Shown in pieces: positions 47,030-60,000 of a DNA stretch of 64,000 bases. The DNA comes from Eopsaltria australis (lineage: Eukaryota; Chordata; Aves; Passeriformes; Petroicidae): the NCBI GenBank assembly GCA_034509425.1, contig JAVTVJ010000072.1:248001-312000 (forward strand), in the 5' to 3' direction. Positions within the stretch are counted from its first letter, which is position 1, and each line of letters opens with the position of its first letter. The notes beneath the pieces were generated by a model that worked only from the letters and a program-made list of their open reading frames with translations, had not been told where the DNA came from and ran no database searches. Made by a program: the position numbers and the translations under genes.

Positions 47030-47561
47030 TGTGGTAGTTTGAAAGCAAATCAGTGAGAGGCTCAAAGTCAGAACTACAATTTAAGAGGAAAAATGTAATA
47101 ATCCAAAAAACACTGACAGAGTCAGAATACAACCTGACACCCTGTCGGTCAAGGTGTTGGTAGTAGTCCACTTAGAAGGTGGTTGCAGTCCTCTGGGAGT
47201 GATAGATGCGGTTCTGTTGAAGCAATGATCCTGTGAAAGGTGTAGTTCTCCTCTGAAGGTCCAGTGGTGGTGTAGAAGGATCTGGTCTTCCTCTGGGAAT
47301 CCAGTGGAAAAAGCTGCTGTGGTGCTTCAAATCTCAGTTTATATGCAGATAGGGATACATTGGTTCCTCCCCCTGGGCGGGGCATCTCACAATGGGATGA
47401 TGGGCCACTAGCTGCAATGTTGGGGATGAGTAAAGTGCTCCATCAGGCCCCAATGACCGGCCCATTAGCAAACCATTCTGCAGCCATCAGGAACACTGCC
47501 CCACCCAGCCCAACATCCCATGAAGATGGTGATAGAATACATACCATTGTAACCTAAGACA
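47030..47561 (-). mobile_element. 532-bp solo LTR, minus orientation
   Basis: Bounded by TGTGGTAG on the left and CTAAGACA on the right (TG...CA) and by perfect 5-bp duplications. On the minus strand, a TATA box (ATATAAA, plus 47338-47344) follows a GC-box-like 'gccccgcccaggggga'. It is then followed by a purine- and pyrimidine-rich leader and a U5 ending 'gctttcaaactaccaca'. The lack of internal genes makes it a solo LTR. The family looks distinct from the ERVL-type and from the long-LTR family elsewhere in the window. The 78-codon frame inside it (47149-47385, minus) lies in the leader and is not convincing as a gene. Confidence 0.88.
47338..47344 (-). promoter_or_regulatory. TATA box of the 532-bp LTR
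   Basis: On the minus strand this reads ATATAAA within 'tgcatataaactgag'. It is about 220 bp from the LTR 5' end, a normal U3 promoter position, with a CCGCCC motif about 40 bp upstream. Confidence 0.65.
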
Positions 47562-47566
47562 CAGTT
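47562..47566. repeat. 5-bp target-site duplication, right copy (cagtt)
   Basis: This is identical to 47025-47029 and fixes the right end of the LTR. Confidence 0.9.
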
Positions 47567-48123
47567 TAATGCTGGTACAAGACAGTTGGACAGCTAGTTG
47601 CTATTTGACTGCTATACAAGTTGGACTGCGTTTACATGGACCACAGGTTGTAGAGATAAGGAGATCTACTAAACATGTTTGAAAGTGCACCATCAATGTG
47701 AAATCAGTTGTGTTGTCATACACCAGAGAGAAGGACTACATTTAGGATATCTGGCAATGGAAGAAGCTAATCACAAGATATCTTCAGGTGGAATGTCTGG
47801 ATGCATGACCTAAGGTATGTATAAATTAAGTAGAAGTCTGTAATGGATGTGGGCCTTAATCTCTTATTTCCCCCATTTCAAGTTAGATCTCCCCTTAGGA
47901 GTGCAGAACTGCAGTCTTGTCATTGTTCTTACTGTACTGTGGATTCATTGCTGATGTCAACATTGCAGAAGCTGTAAATGGATTAATAATCTCCCTTCCA
48001 ATCAGCATAAGAATAAAGTAAGTGCAAGTGCAAGATGTGTATAAACTGTCAAGCTCATTCCTGTGTTCTCAGTCTGTCTTAATAGATCAAGAATATGGTC
48101 ATCACACAGTTTTCAGACAACCA
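47567..48123. other. Spacer, no gene seen
   Basis: Short unique stretch between the solo LTR and an old CR1, with no recognisable feature. Confidence 0.5.
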
Positions 48124-48350
48124 CAAAAGGATCCTCTAGAAGTGATCTAGTCTAAACTTCTTTTCAGCTTTCCAATGTTAGATTAGTTCAGCTGTGGCTA
48201 CATCCTTCCAAGTCTTGGAAATCTTCAAGATGGGTATTCTTCACCTCTGAAACTTGTTCAATGTTATATTATGTTGCTAGTAAGAAAACTTTTACCTATG
48301 TTCTATCTTAACATGCTAATGTGCTTCTTGTGGTCATTGCTACTTGCATA
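48124..48350 (-). mobile_element. Old CR1 LINE 3' fragment
   Basis: Plus-strand 'aagtgatctagtctaaactt', 'gtcttggaaatcttcaagat', 'acttgttcaatgttatatta' and 'aagaaaacttttacctatgt' correspond, with many changes, to the reversed CR1 3' region. The divergence is clearly higher than in the other copies here. Confidence 0.65.
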
Positions 48351-51300
48351 TTGCTTTGGGGAAAAAATGCTGTAAATGTCCATACATTCACATGGTGAAT
48401 GATTTTCCATAGTCTGTGGTCTGTGAATGATCAACTGAGATTCTTTTTCCTAGGTCAGGTGCTGAGCTGAACAGAAACTCAAGCTGCAATATCCAATTTT
48501 GTTCATCAAAAATGTGGTAAGAAGAAGAGGAAGCTCACCAGGCGTACAGACTGACTGGTTAGCTGTGGATTTCTTTACAGTATGTCCTGTTGGCCCCAGT
48601 GGTGTTTCTGATGTATAATGTTAAGATCAGATAGGAATGTGATTTTCTTGCTAACCAAAGAATATGTCTTGAGTTTTCTTCACGACATATTTTCATATCT
48701 TTAATGCACTGATTTATAAGATGAGAGGAAGATTGTAAAGCACAAATGCAATATAGACACATAGCAGGGACATAGCAAAAGTCAGATTATACCTCGCAGA
48801 GGCAGATTTAGATTTTATATTGATGGGGTTCAGTTTGAAGTGTCCTGTAGAACACCTATGTCATATTTTGTAGGACTCAAGCTTAAGACATTCCTAGAAT
48901 CAATGGGGGAAATATTGTGTTTGTTCATAATTTTCATACACTTATTTTATGGGGTAGAATTTAGTTTAGCTGGTATTGTAAAGCCATACTAACTTTGAAA
49001 AAAAAACCCTTCATTTTTGTGAGTATAAAAATACATGACCACATGCTTATGTACAGTGTCAGGAGTTTTTGTTGTCAAATTTCATTTTCTAGATTTATTG
49101 AATATTTTGGTGTTTATATAAGAAATAAATATAGATGTGTGTATTTGTAATATGTTTCTTCATCTATGAATCTGGCCATCTATGTGTCATTTCACTGTAA
49201 TATTGCATGTATTGCAAAGATTAACTGGTAATAGCTGTGTCTTTTTAGTTCTACCCCATGGTAAGTCTGTAAACAGAATGCCCTTTAATCTAAAAACTAC
49301 GTGCAAAATTTAGGTGAGAAACCACATTATCTTGGTTTTATAGATCCATTTTTGAATGTGTCTGGGACTTAGTATTCTTCTAAATGGAGTGTGTATTCAG
49401 TAAGTGCATGTTTATTATGTAGTTGGCTATTGCCTTGGCAGCTAAGAAAGCTTTCCCTTTTGTCTCTTTATGGGTGCTAGACCAATACCAGAAACACTTT
49501 TTCTCACTTCATTAAATCTAGATACACCTTAATGGTTTTTAAAGCCATGCCCCTAGTAAAAGTAATAATATTGCACTGCATTTTTTACCTTATTGCGAGT
49601 TAACTGTAGAATAAACCTACTGCTCTTATCTCGATGTAAAATGGTGTCTTCTTAATTTGAATGTACTTTTAATCTTTAGATAAATTCCTTAAGAAAATTA
49701 AATTAAATAAAAATAAATCATGCTAGAAACACAGAAAAAATATTAATTTACTGGCAATAATGTGTTTTTTGGGATTTGTTTCATTTATTCCTTGGAAAAA
49801 GAAGGGAGAGTATACTGTATTTGCTGAAAATCTTGTACATTCCCAAAGTATAATATTAATAGGAAAGAAGACATGTAGCCATATTAGTTATTTAGTTTTT
49901 AAAGAAGAAAAGCTCTCATTTTTTTTCCTGCTAATTATTCTACTATTTGAACCCCATGGATTAAGAAGAAATAATGAATGTATTCTGCTTAAACAATGCT
50001 TTCCTGAAGGGTATTGTGGACGTAGTGCAAGGACCACTGTCACATAGAGCTTTATCAAAATAACTAAAAAAAAATCATGTTTAGTAAACTGCACATAACT
50101 GAAGAAAATGAACTAATTTCTTTCACAGGTTTTACAGACTGGCAGATTTGTGTAAATTATATAATTCTTCAAGATGTGAGGTCTTGAATTGCATGACATT
50201 AGGAAAATTATTCTTGTGGTATTATATGTACCTATCTTTGCTTCAAAAGAACACAAGTACCTATTACTTCAGTGGTAAGAATTGTCTTATACAATCAATG
50301 AAATAATTGCTGAAAATAAGGGAAGGAAGGGTCCTAATTGAACACTGAAAAATTGACTTGTTAAATTGAACTTTTCGGAGGTGATCCCTTAAATTAAGAA
50401 GTGATCTGTTAGGATTGACATGAAAAACCTGATACACAATATTTGTCTTTGTTAAGTAGCTCATTTAGGCAAATTAAATATGTCTTTAGAAACTGGTTAT
50501 TTTAAGTCTTCGAATAATCATTACTGTGTGTAATATTTCTAGTGCAACAGTCAATTTAAAATACTGCTGCATACATAGAAGTCTTGTTTTTCATTAATAA
50601 CTCAGAATCTCTCTGACTGTTAGAGAGATGAGTCCAAAGTAGCCAGCTACTTGTGTAGTGGGGTTTTTTTTATGTGCTCCTGCAGTTGCAGTGTTTTGTT
50701 TACAGGTATAGATAATTTTCCTTCTTTCTAACAGCATTTAACATAAACTGGGATAGCCTGATCCCAAAGACAAATTAAGATGAAAGTAAATGCACTACAT
50801 AGACTACACCATTTCCCTGCCATCCTGCAGAATATGTAGAATATCAACATAAAAACAAATCCAACTTGTTTTCCTTTCCCTTGTGACGTAAATCTAAACA
50901 ACTCTGGTATGACCCCTGGTATGACATCAAAGTGCCAAAAATGGGAGTGATTTCCCTGGTACACACTGAACAAACTCCAGGGCAAATGAACCTGGGTTTA
51001 TATGAAGATCATATAAACTGTTCTTCTGTCTCTGTTCAGCCATCCAAGAACATGGACATTTATCCTGGCATACATTAGGACATTAAATCCTCAAGAGATA
51101 TTGTAGTGGCTGAAAAAAATGTAAGTAAAAAAATTTTATGCTGGTGAAAATTGTATCTTGGCCATGAGAACAAAATTGTAGGGTAGTAAGAAATAGTGCA
51201 TCATTTTTAATGACTTAGTTTAGAAGAGCTAAATCTGTAACCCATCCATCTCCAAAAATTTCAACCCAAACTCTCAATAAAGCCTTAGCTCTTGTTTTTC

Positions 51301-52709
51301 TTATTATTCTTCTGAAATTGCTCTTGTTTATTTGCTGAGCAGTACAACTTTTATACTACTTTCCATTGATAACAGCATAGAAAGCAAACCAAAATTACAG
51401 TCTTATTAACCTACTAAGACTATAATAATCAATATGACTTATGCATGTAAATTCCTGGGTTTTGCCCTGATAAACCTCTCTACATTAATTCATCTCGTTG
51501 CTCTCATGAGCCAAATTGATGGTTAGTGCTGTTATTTTAAAAAATGTTTGAAGACTTTTGCTTTTGCTTTGAAACTGTGATAATTTAGGAAAAAATGAAT
51601 ATTCAATGCAGAAGAAACAAATCTTTAAAATATATAAATGAATACCAGTGCCATGCCTTTGTTGGATCCCTGAAACCTTCTGTCTGGAAATGTAGTGAGG
51701 ATGCTGTTATCTACTGCTGTTTAGCAATGTACTGCTCTTTTTAACTGCATTTCCTGCTTTGCCTTCATGTTTCTTTTTTTCTACATTTATAATTTATGAG
51801 CCATTAAAGATGTTGTTTGATGTAGGTGCAGCACAGAACAGATTAACTGCAGCTGTAAAACACAAGTTTTGGCAGTGTCAATCAAATTATGCCTTCTGCA
51901 TAGTAATGTGAGTTTTAGTGGTATCTATGTGAAATTGTTTAACTCATTACTCCTGTGAATGACAAATAACCCTATAACTAAGAAACAAGTAATTGTGATG
52001 AAAAGCAGAACTTTGATTCTCATAGGTTGTCAAGAAACTGGCTCTGACTGTGTAGGTTGTATGAATTTGATGATAAAAGTATTTTCAAACTCCATCTATT
52101 TTCTCAAAACTGAAAATATTCAGAGCTGAGAATGATCAGAACACTTGTTCAATGATACACAACAGCAGCTCATCAAAATCAAGACCATTTGCTACCCACA
52201 AATAGTTTATAATAGGAGACTTTTCAAGCTAAAGGCGTTTTGATAGCGGAAAGAGTGGAACAGAAGACAGTGGAAGTGGACAATTACTTCTTTGGGGTGA
52301 CCCTGACTGCAACTGTTCCTGAGCAGAGGCAGTAACTTGCACCTATACCAGCTGATTCCCAAGTAGTCACTTGTTAGCCCAGGCTTTATCTATTACTTTT
52401 TTACTGACCTTGTTAAAAATAGTCACTTTTGTCAACCATGTCTATACAGAGGTTGTAGTTCAGTGAGTAATATTTAGAGTTGATCAGGTTAAATCACTTA
52501 CCTCAAGGACTGCTGCCTTTTTCCTCTGTTCTGTGTATACTTATCCAGTATGTCACTGAGGACATTACCATTTTAGTTTTTAGTATCTCTTGTTTTTCCT
52601 GTTTTCTGATGTGTCATAAGCAGCATGGGCCTTTTTATTTTTTCCTTACCCTAAGAAGAAATAAACTAAACCATATCCAATAACTAAATGGTAGAGTTTT
52701 TGGTTCTTT
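48351..52709. other. Unique AT-rich DNA, no gene seen
   Basis: About 4.4 kb with no recognisable repeat, RNA or coding region. The 95-codon frame at 49760-50047 is opposed by a 68-codon frame on the other strand, and neither has a motif. Confidence 0.55.
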
Positions 52710-54775
52710 GAGAAGGAGGGAGTTAAGCAGAACTGCCACACTGGATTTCCAGAAGGCAGACTTTGACCTTTTTAGGAGGCTGGTTGAGAGTCCCTTGGGA
52801 GGCAGTCCTGAAGGGCAAAAGGGTCCCGGAACATTAGATATTCCTCAAAAAGGCACAGGACATACCTTAAAGGTACAGGAGCAGGTTGTCCCCATGTGCT
52901 GAAAGACAAACTGTAGAGGAAGAAGACCAACCTGGCTGAACGGAGAGCTTTAGCTGGGATTTGGTGTAAAAAGAAGTGAGAAAAGGGCAGGCCACTCAGG
53001 AGAGAGGTCATCATGAGGTTATGCAAGGAAAAAATTAGAACCATCAAAGCCCAAATAGAACTTAATCCTGATACTGCAGTAAAAGACACTATAAACTTTT
53101 TGTAAATTCATCAGAAACAAAATGAGTGATAAGAAGAATCTACATGTTCTACTGGATGTAAGGGGAAATGTAGTGACCATGGCTGAGGAATAGGCTGAGG
53201 TGCTTAATGCCCTCTTTACCTGTCTTTAATAATAAGATCAATTCTCAGAGTATGCAGTATCCTGAGCTGGAAGACAAGGACAGAGAGCAAAATGAGGCCC
53301 CCATAGTCCAAGGGAAAGTGGTTTGGGACCTGCTACTCCTCTTAGACACACATAAGCCTACAGAACTGGATGGGATCCACTCAAGGGTACTGAGGGAAGT
53401 GGTGGAAGTGTTCGCTGATGCACTTTCAATCATTTACCAGCAGTCCTGGCTAGCCAAGGAGGTCCCAGATGATGGAAGGCTAGCCAATGTGACACCCATC
53501 TACAAGAAAGGTCAGAAGGAGGATACAGGGAATTACAGGCCTGTCAGTCTGACCTCAGTGCCAGCGAAAGTCACAGAGCAGATCACCTTGGGTGCCATCA
53601 TGCAGCCCATATAGGACAAGAGCATTAGGCCCAGCCAGCATAGGCCTGAAAGAAAGGTCCTGCTTGACCAATGTGATCTCCTTCTATGCCAAGGTGATCT
53701 ATGCCTTTCCCATAGCATTGTCCTGGAGAAACTGGCTGCTCATGGGTTGGACAGGTGCACTGTTGGCTGGGTTAAAAACTGGCTGGATCGCCAGGCCCAG
53801 AGAGTGGTGGTGAATGGTGAGACATCTACCTGCTGGCTCATCAGTAATGGGGCCAGCCCTGTTTAACATGCCCTTTGGCAAACATCTGGATGAATGGATC
53901 AAGTGCACCCTCAGTAAGTTTGCAGACAACACCAAATTCGGTGTGAGTGTTGATCTGCTGGAGGATAGGAAGGCACTACAGAGGGATCTGGATAAGCTGG
54001 ATCAATGGTTGAGGCCAGCTGAATGAGATTCAACAAGGCCAAGTGGCAGATCCTGTCTTTTGGTCACAACAGCCCCAGGCAGTGCTACAGGCTGGGGACA
54101 GAGAGGCTGGAAATCAGCCCATCGGAAAAGAATCTTTGAGCGTTTGTTGAAAACTGAACACGAACCAGGGTGTGCTCAGGTGACCAAGAAGGCAAATTGC
54201 ATCCCAGTTTGTATCAAAATAGTGTGGCCATTTGGACCAGGATAGTGATTATTCCCCTGTGCTCAGCACTGGTGAGACGGCAACTCAAAACCTGTCTTCA
54301 GTTTTGAGCTCTTCACTGCAAGAAAGGCACCGAGGCTCTGGAGCATGTTCTGAGAAGGACAACAGAGCTAGTGAAGGGCTGGAGCACAAGTCTTGTGAGG
54401 AAGGGCTGAAGGAGCTGAGGTTGTTTTGCCTCTAGAGAAGGAGGCTCAGAGAGGACCTTATCATTCTCTACAATTGTCTGAAAGGAGGCTGTAGCCAGCT
54501 CGGGTTTGGTCTCTTCTCCCAGGTAACAAGTGATGGGACCGGTGGAAATGGCCATATGTTGCACAACAGGAGGTTTAGATTGGGCAAAAGGAAAATTTTT
54601 CAGTTAAAAATGTTGTCAGGCATTAATGCAGATTGCTCAGGGAAGTGGTGAATAAACCATCTCCAGAGATACTTAAGAGACATGGTTTAGTGGTAGATGG
54701 AGGAGTACTGGGTTAACAAGTGGCCTCAACGTTCTTAAGGGTCTTTTCCTACCTGAACGATTCTATGATTCTATT
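52710..54775 (+). mobile_element. CR1 LINE, 2.07 kb, 5'-truncated, with intact 3' terminus
   Basis: The longest CR1 in the window. It begins in the ORF2 linker between endonuclease and RT ('acactggatttccagaaggc'), runs through the RT domain, and ends with 'cctacctgaacgattctatg' and a second octamer at 54765-54775. CR1 copies are normally 5'-truncated like this. The reading frame is broken many times. Repeated frames of 60-135 codons on both strands (53207-53614, 53592-53813, 53814-54026, 54232-54435) are pieces of the decayed ORF2 or its antisense. Confidence 0.93.
53207..54027 (+). pseudogene. CR1 ORF2 reverse-transcriptase pseudogene
   Basis: The 53207-53614 frame holds the RT N-terminal blocks: LDGIHSRVLREV, VTPIYKKGQKEDTGNYRP and VSLTSVPAKVTEQI. 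After a stop, LTNVISFYAKV appears (53592-53813 frame). It then jumps directly to sequence following the DFSKAFD block, so the region with catalytic motif A is deleted near 53700. WRNWLLMGWTGALLAGLKTG precedes a further shift. [19 protein letters not shown] follows in the 53814-54026 frame, at the site of the second catalytic motif. CR1 RT normally has FADD there; here it is FADN. Two independent lesions of the active site plus frameshifts make it inactive. Confidence 0.9.
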
Positions 54776-56529
54776 CATAATTAATGTGTCAGGTTTTTAA
54801 ATACAGGCTTGGGGGAGGCAAAGGCCCACGAGTTTTAAGCAAGGCGAAAAACTTTTTCTTTTCTTAATGATTGTATTATGACACACTGATAAAAAATGTA
54901 TAAAGAGATTTAGATTAAAATTTACTTGTTCCAATCCAGTCCCATCTATGCAAAATTGCCAGCAATAAAAATATTTCTTAAGAGGGAGATCTCAATATTG
55001 CTCTTTTATGTCCTCTATAAGTGTAGATACTTTCATTGTATCATCCATAAATACAACAAATATCCCTAATTTATTTTACATGTCCCTTTCCTCTTTTACA
55101 TATTACTTCTTTAAAAATTACTCCTTGAGTCATAATACTAGGGAAAACAAACAAAAAAAACCCAAAAAACTGCCAACATATTAAGTGGTTGCTAAATAGG
55201 CCAAAGTGAAAGATTCCTTTTTTCATTGTCCCATGAAGTTCATATTGTATCTCAAGTAAAAATAAAAATAATAAATTATTATAAATCACTCCTTAAAATG
55301 AAGTTTTAGCAGACCATCAATGGGAAAGGGGCCTACCTGCATTCTGCTGTGCTCTCTCTAAATCAATCTCTTGGGTCATTCCAGAGGTGATGTAGATTCC
55401 TGCCTCTATCTTTATACAGTTCTCACTCTTCTTCAAAATTCTAGAGCATGGGACTAGAACAGGGCTGGGGCTCTGTGATCCACCTGGCCTTGGTCCCTGT
55501 AGAGGGATGTGAATGTCACAGTCACAGCCCTACCTAATTAATGCCGCCCAGGCATTGAGCTGCTGCTGACAGTGACCATTGTCATGATCCAGAGGGGAAA
55601 GTTGTAACAAATTCTGAGTGCAAATATGTGGAGTAGCCTACTCACAAGGACAGTGTTTCTCATCCCTCTTGGTAAAAGGCTAAAAAGTGAGATATGGTCC
55701 TTTGAACTTATTTTTTTCTAAGTGTTCTAATCTATCTCTGGTTCAATGCTTTCCTGAATCCTTCTAAAATTTTACATAACTTCTGCATTTCCTTCTTTTC
55801 AGCTGCAGAATATATTCTTTGGGATGTAAATATATCTCTCAAAATTCAAGCACAGAGAGTCATGCATCAGCTGGTCCATGAATTGTGCATTAGCTTTGTG
55901 CATGCTGAAGTCATTGGCAAATTGTTGATTTATTATTTATTGAAGTAATAATGGCCAGTAGTTTTAAATAGACCTTCAATTTGCATTGCTTCCTGTGTCA
56001 TGGAAAAATGTCTTTGCCATCTAAATTGCTGTGATGTATTTTAAATATATCACCCTATGTATCCTGTATTTCATGTGGAAAAAATGAACAATACAGGGGT
56101 ATATAAAATACTTACAGTATATTCTAGTTTCCTTGCTGAGAGGCTGGCTCCTTTATAATTGTTGTGAAGGACTCCATTCTAATTGTATTTACTGTCGGTA
56201 AAGTTGCTCTTTCTACCCATTTTATATTTTTTCTGATCCTTAAGCATCCTAATTATCCTTTTCTGCTAGCAGAAATTGCTTCTTTTCTTGTTTTATGCTA
56301 TTTCATCCTACTTACTTTTTTATTACTTTTGAACAAACTATAGCAGACACAGTTTGCCATCTGTTATGATATTTTTCTTCGAAAAACAATTTTTCTTTAC
56401 AATGTGGTAAGTAGTCTTGCTTTCTGCTGTGAATCTTCCATTATTTTATCTATCTGCTTCAAGCCTGAGAGGAAGGGCTGGTTTATACTCCACCTCTCCA
56501 TTGCCCTCCTCCCTCCTGTCTCCTTTCCT
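54776..56529. other. AT-rich spacer, no gene seen
   Basis: Between a CR1 3' end and an LTR fragment. A less AT-rich patch near 55440-55600 has no identifiable content. Confidence 0.5.
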
Positions 56530-56710
56530 CTTGTGCCTCCCCCCCTTTTGTTTTATTTAATTTTATTTAATTTTATTTTATATCTTATAATGGTTTATAT
56601 TTCAAATATTTTCTTACTTTTATGCTTCTGATTTTCAATGTCATCCAACTGTGGGGGGAACTGAATGAAAGTCTGTGTAGTGCTTAGTTGTTGGCTGGGG
56701 TTACACAGCA
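56530..56710 (+). mobile_element. ERVL-type LTR, 3' part only
   Basis: The last part 'tgtgtagtgcttagttgttg' followed by 'gctggggttacacagca' matches the 3' end of the common avian ERVL LTR. Before it lie 'ttcttacttttatgcttctg' and a G run, in the right order. A short TTTTATTTAA repeat (56550-56580) occupies the AT-rich R segment. The 5' half is missing or too diverged to recognise, so the left edge is a guess. Confidence 0.7.
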
Positions 56711-57068
56711 GTATATTAAGGTTGGGTTCCCTTTTCAGCTATTCAGGTAAACTGTGCTGTTTGCCATGTTTTAAACCCTCTTGGGAACCTGGAATATGAG
56801 ACAGAACAAGGCTAGTGGGCAAAATCTTCAAATTCTTACAGTCCATCCAATAGTTGTCATTCTTTGAAAGGGATTAGAAGCTGACCTGCAGTGATTTTTA
56901 TTAAGAAAAAGACAAAACAAAAACTCAAGCCCAAAACAATTCCAAGATAAAACTTCAGAGGCATATGTAGCTTTTTCACTTACTACAGATCTTTTTCCAG
57001 GGTCTTCACTTTCACTAATTCAGGGAAAGACTTGAAATGTCACACCTAATTGTCCATTTTCCATTATT

Positions 57069-57084
57069 TATATATATATATATA
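57069..57084. repeat. Short (TA)n microsatellite
   Basis: Eight or so TA dinucleotides, flanked by 'ccattatt' and 'atgctattc'. Confidence 0.85.
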
Positions 57085-60000
57085 ATGCTATTCTCAAGGA
57101 GGACTGGAACCTCTCTTCTGTTGCAAATTAGGGAGTTAGAGAATTTATAAAATATGAATTTTAGTGGTGTCCCAAGTAAGAAAACACTGCATTGCCTTTA
57201 TTCAGGACAGTTGTCATCCTATAGCAAGTGTAGCCAGATGACTTGCACAAATGTTTAGACACAAGATGCAACCATAAAAACCAGCTTGCAGGATAGATTT
57301 GTAGCTATTCTTTGCTTACTATAAGATTTTAAGCAATACAGAATGAGGAAATTTTTGTTGTTGATAATCTAATTGCTATGGGCAACTAATACTAATTTTT
57401 GGTGGTTTTTACCGGGTATTCCAGCACCACCATGACATGCAGTCAGGTGCTAGTGAACTAGATCGCATGGCTTTTGGGGAAACTGTAATTTATTATCCAC
57501 ATTTTACAGATGGGAAGACTGAAATATTTTCAGTTTCTGAGTGCCAACAGAAAATGTCTCTTTCAGTACTGTAGCCAAGAACCAAGCCCAGACCTTCTTA
57601 GTCACATCTGTGCTTTCACCTGGATACAGAGTGATGGGAATTTCAAGTCCTTGTCACTGATTTAAGTGACAATATTTTTTTAAAATATTGGTCACAGTGG
57701 ACCTCAGCCTCTCTGTACTGACTAAATAGGCTCTTCATGGAAATATCATCCAGAGGCATTGAAGGTGTCTGTAGCTGTTCCTGAGAAACTGAACAAAAGA
57801 AATGGATATATTAATTCTTGTGAGAATGTTCACAGCTGTCAAAATTTTTTGAGGCTTTCTGGGAACCATTTAGATTAGTTTTTTTTCCATGTGCTCGGCA
57901 TTATGATTATCAAAAACTTTGTTATTTGAAGGTGATCAATGAAGGAGCTACTTCCTTGAACATGACCCTTAGTATAGACCAGGGCTGTAAAACATTTCTC
58001 CCTTTACCTCTTTCCTCTGTTCATGAGGGACATTATCCACCAAGACAAAGCTTTGGTGAGCAAATTATATTCCAGTGTGCACTCACGATGTGGCATGAAT
58101 CAATTTATGGGCACTTCAGTATTTCAGTTTATTCCATCTGTTCAGTACACAAATTACAAATTCAGACACAAACACTGTTTAGGGGCACATCATAAAAAGT
58201 TAGTTGAAGGTGATTTGTATCCATGTATACTATATGTGCTTTATTCTGCACACCATGCAGCTGTTACATTTGATGATTGTTCCAGACTCAAAATGAAGCT
58301 AAGTGGTGATTTATATGTAGCTGTTTATCTTAATAAGTGTTGTAATAATTTTAATGTTTTGTATGGCTATACAAAGACATTTGGGGTACTGTTTGAAGGA
58401 CAGCTGTTTGAACTGTAAAGTGTGATTACATTGACCACTATCCTAAAAATATTCAAGGCCCAGCTAATTCTGCATAAATATATTTAAAATCTTTTAACTA
58501 TTATTCCCAATATTTTCAGGTTTTTTTTAATAATCCTTAAACTAATAAATTATTACTTTATTAAATTAACCAGGGTGTGGGACAGGCAGGTATCATGTTA
58601 AGAGTTACAGAGTTTCATTAAGATAGAGGTAAGTGCAGTTTGTACTTCAATACACATGTACAAATGTCTGCCCAGAGCACTCTAGAGGACAATACTTATT
58701 CCTCCCTCAAGAACTGAATTTTTGTCTTGCATTAACTACACCCTGGAAAACACAGAAACAATTCTTTGAATAGGGTTTGTAATTCACATCTTTAACTCTT
58801 ACCACTCCTAGATAACTTGTTTAAACAGTAGCTAGGGTATTTTGTCTCTATCCTTCTATCTATCTCAGTCAGTCAGTAGAATCTTGACCTGACAGACACG
58901 ACACAAAATATTTGATAATACCTATTTTTTACCTCTGCTCCTCCTGTACACAATTATACCTGTGCCTTTTACCAGAACAAAAGTGTGGGCTGGACATATT
59001 TGCCAAGGAAAAGATCTGGACATTGAATCTCATGGGGAGGGGTTCACATTTCGGTAGCCTGCATAAAGTACCTGAACTCTGTAGAGCGGTTGGATTTGTA
59101 AGGTATACATCTTGCTTCTCAGTAGGCGTCTTGGATCACATCCAGATGTGTCAAAACTTTCCTTTAGCCATTGCAGGGGCTCCAGGTACCCAATGCAAGA
59201 CTGTGCTGTAGGGAAAAAGTACTGAAGAGCCCGGACACAGACAATATTTTTCTGTTAGTGGTGGATGTCTAAATTGGCTCTCTTCTACATTGGGAAGTCC
59301 ATGAGGGGAACAATATTTCCTTTCTCATGCACATGTGACATGTCCATTTTCCCTTTGCTTAGCCCTGCACCAGGCTTTCAAACATATGACTTCCATCTCT
59401 TGAGTGGAAGTCTGCAATTCTAATCTATTATGTGTTTCAGAATGGAATTTGGTAGATGTTTCTTAGGCCCAGTAAGTATTGAAATGTTTCACATCTAAAC
59501 TGAAAACATTAACTTCAGAGGATGGAAGTTGCACAGCCACTCCAACATACTCTTTTCAAAGTTACCAAGCAAGTCAAATGCTGAAGTCACTTCCCATCTT
59601 CTGCCTCAGAAATATGCTACCAGTCATGTGTCCCTTCAAAAAACTACAGGACTTTTCTGAAGAGCACTAAGCACCAGCTTGTGTTGCATCCCCTACTTTT
59701 TTTTCTAAAATTTGCTCATGAGGAGGTAACGTTTTGTGACTCATTATTTAGTCTGTTGCAAAACACATTACTATTTATAGTTCATGGTATCACTGCAAAG
59801 AATTTCAAATACCACTTCAAAATATGCTTGTGGTATTATGGGGACATATTTTTACAAGTCTACAGGTTGGCCTGTTAAATGGTCATCCAAGTGTGCATTG
59901 CAAGAGATTTATCTTTATCTTGGGGAGAAAAAAAAAGCAGTTATTTAACTTACTGTATTTGGATTAGCTGAATTAACTAGTAGAAGTGTATCAAATGTTA

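Noticed and set aside
58023..58418. 131-codon plus-strand frame outside known repeats
   Set aside because: It has no domain, no biased composition and no visible splice or promoter context. It overlaps another frame on the same strand. Listed only as part of the unique spacer.
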